NCBI GenBank assembly: GCA_951812285.1 | Contig: OX638292.1 | Span: 542,774 to 606,773, forward strand | Reading direction: 5' to 3' | Source: an uncultured Dehalococcoidia bacterium | GTDB lineage: Bacteria > Chloroflexota > Dehalococcoidia > Lucifugimonadales > UBA1127 | DNA length: 64,000 nucleotides | Part shown: positions 59,778-64,000 of the stretch, piece by piece | How positions within the stretch are numbered: position 1 is the first letter of the stretch | Layout of the letters: each line of letters begins with the position of its first letter | The notes under the pieces: generated by a model | Told to the model about the DNA's origin: nothing | Databases searched by the model: none | The model's input: only the letters and a program-made list of their open reading frames with translations | Translations under genes and position numbers: made by a program

Positions 59778-61175
59778 ATGCTCACCAGGGAAGAGAACGA
59801 GCTGCTAACCAGGGTTGGGCCGGGTACGCCCATGGGGAACCTGATCCGCGAGTTCTGGATTCCAGTGCTCCCGTCCAATGAGTTTCCCACGCCGGACTCG
59901 CCCGCCAAGCGCATGAAGCTGCTCAGCGAAAACCTTGTGATGTTCCGCGACAGCGACGGCAACATCGGGTGTTTCCCGGAGTCGTGCCCGCATCGCGGCG
60001 CGAGCCTCTACTTCGGCCGCTCGGAAGAGGGCGGACTCCGCTGCATCTACCACGGCTGGAAGTTCAAGGTCGACGGCCAGTGCCTGGAGATGCCCTCGGA
60101 GCCGGAGACCAGCAACTACAAGGACAAGGTGCGCATTCGCGCTTACCCCTGCCGCGACGTCAACCACATGATCTGGATCTACATGGGCCCGCGCGAGACG
60201 CCGCCGCCCTTCCCGGCCTTCGACGTCAACCTCATTCCCGAGGAGAACGCCTTCCCGCCCATCATCATGATGGAGGAGGCCAACTGGTTCCAGAACCTCG
60301 AGGGCGACACGGACTCCGTGCACCTCGACTGGCTACACGCCCGGCTTCGCGCCGACGTGCCGGTGATCGGCCGCGGTCACATCCGGGGAACCTTCAGCCC
60401 GATGAAGAACCCCTTCGTGCAGGCCAAGCCCGCGGAATACGGCGCTTTCTACACTGCCAGGCGGAAGGTCGGCGACACAGACCGGTACTGGCACCGCATT
60501 AACCAGTTCATCTTCCCCATCTTCACGATGGTGGGAGGCGACGCCGAGCAGGCGCACCTTCGCGCTCACGTGCCCGTCGACGACACGCACTCGATGCTCA
60601 TATCGCTGGGCGGCTACCGGAACCGCGCGATGACGGAGGAAGAGCGCAACAGCCGCATCTTCCAGGACCCCTTCTACCCAACCGGCGGCTACGTCGAGCG
60701 CACCAGCAACCCGCTCACCTACTTCCACACCGTCGCCAACAAGGACACCGACTACGCCCGCGACATGGAAGTCGAGAAGACGGAGATGATGAGCGGCGTA
60801 CCCTTCGTCATGAACCTGCAGGACAGGGCGATGACGGAGCTCATGGCCAACGCCGCGGGTGAGCCGATCTACGACCGGACCCGTGAGCACCTGGGCACCA
60901 CTGACGGCATGTGCATCATCGTCCGGCGGCAGCTCATCCGGGCCGCCAGCGCCCACCTGGAGGACGGCACCGTGCCCCCCAACGTCGATGACGCCGAGCT
61001 CAACCACGTGCGCCACGCATGCGTCGGTCTCGACATCGACGGCGACTGGGTGGCGGCCAGCGAGGCACAGCGGTACTCGCAGGAAGAGCACAAGTGCCTG
61101 TGCAACCACGTCCTCAGCATGGGCGAGGACACTGACCCCGCCAATATGCCGGCCGAGGTGCTTGGGCTGGCCTAG
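59778..61175 (+). CDS. Rieske 2Fe-2S ring-hydroxylating oxygenase, alpha-subunit-like
   Basis: 465 residues. Rieske ligands Cys70, His72 (SCPHRGASL) and Cys89, His92 (CIYHGWKF). The mononuclear iron segment is NLEGDTDSVHLDWLHARL with His182 and His187. It belongs to the phthalate-dioxygenase-like single-subunit oxygenase branch, which hydroxylates or demethylates aromatics; no reductase gene is in the window. It opens MLTREENELLTRVGPGTPMG, nearly identical to the Rieske gene at 61666. A strong hairpin follows. Confidence 0.92.
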   Translation: MLTREENELLTRVGPGTPMGNLIREFWIPVLPSNEFPTPDSPAKRMKLLSENLVMFRDSDGNIGCFPESCPHRGASLYFGRSEEGGLRCIYHGWKFKVDGQCLEMPSEPETSNYKDKVRIRAYPCRDVNHMIWIYMGPRETPPPFPAFDVNLIPEENAFPPIIMMEEANWFQNLEGDTDSVHLDWLHARLRADVPVIGRGHIRGTFSPMKNPFVQAKPAEYGAFYTARRKVGDTDRYWHRINQFIFPIFTMVGGDAEQAHLRAHVPVDDTHSMLISLGGYRNRAMTEEERNSRIFQDPFYPTGGYVERTSNPLTYFHTVANKDTDYARDMEVEKTEMMSGVPFVMNLQDRAMTELMANAAGEPIYDRTREHLGTTDGMCIIVRRQLIRAASAHLEDGTVPPNVDDAELNHVRHACVGLDIDGDWVAASEAQRYSQEEHKCLCNHVLSMGEDTDPANMPAEVLGLA

Positions 61176-61223
61176 GGTGAATGACGGAGTCCAATTGCGC
61201 CAATCTTCGAGAGATTGAAGTGT

Positions 61224-61264
61224 GAGGAAGGACAAGTGCGAAGGGAATGCGCTTGCCCTTCCTC
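61224..61264 (+). terminator. Terminator of the first Rieske gene
   Basis: GAGGAAGGACAAGTGC (61224-61239) pairs with GCGCTTGCCCTTCCTC (61249-61264) at 15 of 16 positions including one G-U, with a nine-base loop, then GTGTTTT. Confidence 0.75.
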
Positions 61265-61341
61265 GTGTTTTGGGCATAGGCTAGCGTCAGGGTGAACTGG
61301 GAAGCCCTCACCCCCTTTGAATTCGGAAAGGTAGGTTGACC

Positions 61342-61584
61342 ATGGCGGCAAAGGACCACTCCGGCCGCGCGCTCAGGTTGCCGCTCGTGTTGGAACCTCA
61401 GCCGGAAGGTGGGTATACCGTCACGTCACCCCTGGTTCCGGAGCTGATTACTGAAGGGGACACCCTGGACGAAGTTATGGCCAACGTCCTGGAAGCTTGG
61501 CAGGTTGTGTTGGACATTTACCACGACGACGGTCGCCAACTGGGCCTTGATTGGCAGACTTTCCAGCGGCAACGTGACAGTTAG
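61342..61584 (+). pseudogene. hicB-like antitoxin remnant joined to the 3' end of hicA by deletion
   Basis: 80 residues. The first 63 follow HicB at 17306 almost residue for residue (LPLVLEPQPEGGYTVTSPLV, ELITEGDTLDEVMANVLEAW). After YHDDG the frame continues RQLGLDWQTFQRQRDS, which matches the very end of the HicA relative at 17085 (RQLGFDWQTF). The HicB tail and most of HicA, about 250 bases at the other locus, are missing. The short protein may still be expressed: the ATG has GAAAGGTAGG upstream. The alternative reading as a natural small HicB is weakened by the HicA match. Confidence 0.7.
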
Positions 61585-61594
61585 AATCGAGAGC

Positions 61595-61652
61595 AAGCAA
61601 GTAGCCCAATCCACCGGCAATCCGTGCCGGGAGAAGATTGGGCTACTTGCTT
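61595..61652. terminator. Long hairpin between the hicB remnant and the converging Rieske gene
   Basis: AAGCAAGTAGCCCAATC (61595-61611) pairs perfectly with GATTGGGCTACTTGCTT (61636-61652), and a second stem CCGGCA/TGCCGG sits inside the loop; TT follows on the plus strand. Placed between converging genes, it probably stops both. Confidence 0.75.
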
Positions 61653-61665
61653 TTGACCCTTGCCG

Positions 61666-62943
61666 CTACAGGTCCGCGATAATCTCCTTGATGACCTCCG
61701 GGTCCTCGTCGAAGATGACGTCGCGGGGGAGGACGGCGCTGCTGGAGCGCTGGAGGTAGTACTCGGGGTGGTGCGCCTGCACCGGCTCGATGCCCTCCTG
61801 CAGTTCCTGCGCGCCCTTGATGAGGCGGCGTCGCATCGCGATGATCGCCAGGTCGCTGGTGCCGAGGTGCTCGACGCGGCGGTCCACCACCTTGCCCATC
61901 GTCTCGATCATCGCCGCATCCTCGACGCGTCCGGTGCCCCTTGGCAAGCCCGCGTACGTCTTCGTCTTCTGCATCTCGCGGTCGATGAGGTAGTCGTTCT
62001 CGATGTTCGCCTTGGCGCGCCACGTGCCCGGGATGAGGTTGCGGCACGAGGCGATTTCGCGGCGGTCCGCCTCGTACATGGGGCGCCTGGGGTGCCAGTG
62101 GCTCAGGTAGACCCACGTGGTCTCGTCGTCGCGGGGCACCCACATGCGGCAGCGCACGTAGGAGTTCTCGCCGATGCCGGGCTCGCGCGGGGTCATGGTG
62201 TAGAACGGGTGCAGCCACTGCGAGATGCGCCAGTAATAGCTGTCGTTCTCGGCGGGTCGGCGCGCGCCGATGAGCAAGCCGTAGTCCTTGTTGCGGACGA
62301 AGAAGTTGGCCCAGCGCTCGTTGTACATGTAGCGGCTGCCGCTGGTAGTGGCGCTGGGCGCAACTGTCCGAGCGTCGAGGTTGCTGTGCAGGAAGCTGGC
62401 GTGGACGGTGTCGATCTCGCCCTCCACGGACTGCACGAAGTTGCACTCGTAGATGAACTTGGCGAAGCCGCGGTTCTCCTCCGGCACATGCATCCACTCG
62501 AAGTCCGGCATATCCGGCGTCTTGTCCGCAGGGCCCATATACGTCCAGACGAAGCCGGAGCGCTCCTGGCATGGGTATGCGGTGATCTTGACCTTGTCCT
62601 TGAAGTTGGACTCGGCGGGCTCCGAGGGCATGTCGACGCAGTCGCCGTGCACGTCAAACTTCCAGCCGTGGTAAACGCACCGGATGCCCGACTCCTCGTT
62701 GCGGCCGAAGAAGAGGCTGGCGCGCCGGTGAGGGCAGTAGTTGTCGACGAGGCCGACGTTGCCGTCGGTGTCGCGGAAGGCGACGAGGTCCTCGCCCATG
62801 AGGCGCACGCGGACGGGCGGGCAGTCGGGTTCGGGCAGCTCCTCGGACATCATCGCGGGGACCCAGAAGCGCCGCAGGTACTCGCCCATAGGCGTTCCGG
62901 GACCGACACGGCACATGAACTCGTTTTCCTCGTGGGTAAGCAT
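61666..62943 (-). CDS. Rieske 2Fe-2S ring-hydroxylating oxygenase, alpha-subunit-like
   Basis: 425 residues. Rieske ligands Cys70, His72 (YCPHRRASL) and Cys89, His92 (CVYHGWKF); mononuclear iron segment SVEGEIDTVHASFLHSNL with His181 and His186. The N-terminus MLTHEENEFMCRVGPGTPMG matches the gene at 59778, to which it converges, so the two are paralogues flanking the hicB remnant. Substrate unknown; aromatic oxygenation or O-demethylation is inferred from family. ATG preceded by GGGAGGTTGTC. Confidence 0.92.
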   Translation of the reverse strand: MLTHEENEFMCRVGPGTPMGEYLRRFWVPAMMSEELPEPDCPPVRVRLMGEDLVAFRDTDGNVGLVDNYCPHRRASLFFGRNEESGIRCVYHGWKFDVHGDCVDMPSEPAESNFKDKVKITAYPCQERSGFVWTYMGPADKTPDMPDFEWMHVPEENRGFAKFIYECNFVQSVEGEIDTVHASFLHSNLDARTVAPSATTSGSRYMYNERWANFFVRNKDYGLLIGARRPAENDSYYWRISQWLHPFYTMTPREPGIGENSYVRCRMWVPRDDETTWVYLSHWHPRRPMYEADRREIASCRNLIPGTWRAKANIENDYLIDREMQKTKTYAGLPRGTGRVEDAAMIETMGKVVDRRVEHLGTSDLAIIAMRRRLIKGAQELQEGIEPVQAHHPEYYLQRSSSAVLPRDVIFDEDPEVIKEIIADL

Positions 62944-63008
62944 GACAACCTCCCTCGTTCAACTGGCATGAGGCTAGTGCGGAGGGAGGTGAACGTCAAG
63001 GGACTAGA

Positions 63009-63392
63009 CTAGGCGTCGGTGAGCCGCTCCGCTTCTTTGATGAAGTCCTCAGTCTCCCGAATGAGTTGAATGATTTCTTCGATGGGGTCGCAGAGGCCAT
63101 AGTAGAAGCACGCGCCGTGCAGGGTAGCTTGACGGCTGAAATATTGCTGTTGAATGTCGTCAGTTTCGGGGCTGGAGGTCCTGAGACTGCGCAATCCGCG
63201 ACTTGTACCTGTTGATGTTGTGGGCTCCTCACCCGTTCGCGCAGTGATCATCCCGTCGGCCGCGCGCTTTGTTGCGCACCACGCCTTTTCTGCGGCGTCA
63301 CGGATGTCGCCCGTGTTCATGAGGGTCAAGGCGGCATTGTGCATCAGCCGGGCGTCTTCAAAGATGCGGGCCACGTCTGCGGTCATTGTCAT
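63009..63392 (-). CDS. HEPN/PaREP1-like helical protein
   Basis: 127 residues, all-helical. DARLMHNAALTLMNTGDIRD followed by AAEKAWCATKRAADGMIT has the HEPN-like pattern of a helix, 'G..rdAaeKaW.A...A', and a later hydrophobic helix. The Rx4-6H ribonuclease motif is not clear, so enzymatic activity is uncertain. No nucleotidyltransferase (MNT) partner is adjacent, which would be expected for a HEPN-MNT toxin pair. Two ATGs at 63392 and 63386 are possible starts; no strong SD. Confidence 0.6.
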   Translation of the reverse strand: MTMTADVARIFEDARLMHNAALTLMNTGDIRDAAEKAWCATKRAADGMITARTGEEPTTSTGTSRGLRSLRTSSPETDDIQQQYFSRQATLHGACFYYGLCDPIEEIIQLIRETEDFIKEAERLTDA

Positions 63393-63476
63393 TCGGGCGC
63401 TCCGTCAGGGCCATCTCTCCGCGCCCATCCTCACCACGGCCCTATGTTGATTGCTGCAATTGTAGAGGCAGACTGC

Positions 63477-63686
63477 CTAGCTGGTAAACAGGTCCAGAAC
63501 GTTGCCGAGGCCCTTGGACTTCGCGCGGTAGATCTCGGTGTAGCCGCAGTTCAGGCAGCACAGGGCGGTGAACTTCTTGTTCTGGACGTCAAAGAACCGC
63601 GAGAACTTGCCGGTGGCCCTTATCTCGTCGGCCTCGAATTGGTCGTGGCCGCACTTGGTGCAGGAGAAGCTGCTGCGTGTCGCCAT
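63477..63686 (-). CDS. Small zinc-ribbon protein (DUF2082-like)
   Basis: 69 residues. Two CxxC-type knuckles, SCTKCGHDQFEADEI and LCCLNCGYTEIYRAK, with the intervening FDVQNKKFTALCC, match the nucleic-acid-binding zinc-ribbon domain family. The end GLGNVLDLFTS is typical for the family. ATG preceded by GAAAGGAGAACGAC. Function unknown. Confidence 0.83.
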   Translation of the reverse strand: MATRSSFSCTKCGHDQFEADEIRATGKFSRFFDVQNKKFTALCCLNCGYTEIYRAKSKGLGNVLDLFTS

Positions 63687-63826
63687 GTCGTTCTCCTTTC
63701 GTTCGACCCCGCGAGGGGCTTTCTCTTTCTAGGCTACCTGAAGGGCAAATGCGACGCAAGGTAATACATCTGTGGCAGGCAGGGTAGGCGAGGTGGAGGA
63801 TCCCTTGGAGGGGCGGCGCGAAGGGC

Positions 63827-64000
63827 CTACACGTACAGAGGAAGCGTGCCGCGCTCGATGTCGTTGCCGACGGTGTCGATGAGCGTGTCGAGCATGTCGA
63901 TGTCCCACTCGGTGACGAAGGTGATGGCGGTGCCGTCGGCCTCCATGCGGGCCGTCCTGCCGATGCGGTGGACGTACTCTTCTATGTTCTGCGGCATGTC
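63827..64000 (-). CDS. DEAD-box RNA helicase, C-terminal end (partial)
   Basis: Only the last 57 residues are in the window; the gene continues past the right edge. [18 protein letters not shown] contains helicase motif VI (HRIGRTxR), and [18 protein letters not shown] is the following RecA-2 strand as in DEAD-box RNA helicases. The protein lacks the long basic tail of many RhlE/DeaD proteins and ends shortly after this domain. Confidence 0.88.
   Translation of the reverse strand, partial: DMPQNIEEYVHRIGRTARMEADGTAITFVTEWDIDMLDTLIDTVGNDIERGTLPLYV

Noticed and set aside
63009..63686. HEPN-MNT or other toxin-antitoxin pair formed by the HEPN-like and zinc-ribbon genes
   Set aside because: The neighbour is a DUF2082-like zinc ribbon, not a nucleotidyltransferase or known antitoxin, and the genes are not overlapping.

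Overview
The window is high-GC, densely packed bacterial DNA with short intergenic gaps and frequent start/stop overlaps. The gene content includes F420-type flavoenzymes, two Rieske oxygenases, several SDRs, OFA/MCT-like MFS carriers, a GrdB/PrdB-like reductase subunit, VOC and amidohydrolase proteins, and lipoprotein solute receptors. It resembles an environmental Chloroflexota genome, most likely the SAR202/Dehalococcoidia side. That assignment is inferred from gene content; there is no rRNA or other marker in the window, and I saw no tRNA or CRISPR array.

Layout. 1-7165: partial GrdB/PrdB-like gene, AhpD-like protein, RmuC, PPOX protein, NHL propeller, small-molecule kinase, a PIN/antitoxin pair and two SDR paralogues. 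7259-12835: a NYN-GNAT fusion followed by three membrane-anchored surface proteins (small Zn-motif protein, Zn-finger/CAP protein, peptidase-MA-like protein with 35-residue repeats). 12846-17572: MFS carrier, an intergenic repeat array, the pterin/7-deazaguanine operon (pteridine reductase, queD, queC, folE) and a hicBA pair whose toxin has an amber codon. 17810-23412: methyltransferase, heterodimeric ABC exporter, VOC protein and a divergent AroQ-like protein. 23871-28157: glycine-betaine-type uptake operon (ATPase, fused double permease, receptor). 28683-32698: cupin, methyltransferase and two convergent MFS carriers. 33162-39222: glutamate synthase gltBD. 39275-46839: probable haloacetate dehalogenase, a Zn-motif protein and three tandem family-5 solute receptors with no permease genes. 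46960-54866: acetyltransferase, luciferase-like oxidoreductase, AlaX editing protein, ManC, a second repeat array, an Asp-box propeller, an asparaginase-like protein and a methyltransferase. 54863-62943: M20 amidohydrolase, two-domain VOC protein, YciI-like protein, ACMSD-like amidohydrolase, PlsY and two convergent Rieske oxygenases flanking a second, differently broken hicBA remnant. 62944-64000: HEPN-like protein, zinc ribbon protein and the C-terminus of a DEAD-box helicase.

Together the genes suggest a heterotroph that imports betaine-like osmolytes, peptides or other organic solutes and organic acids, and oxidises aromatic or otherwise recalcitrant and perhaps halogenated organics. The least explained parts are two matching intergenic palindrome arrays (14273-14434 and 51246-51340), the surface-protein cluster at 8187-12835, two independently disabled hicBA loci, two genes that appear to start at CTG, and a NYN-GNAT fusion with a strong internal ribosome-binding site at the domain junction.
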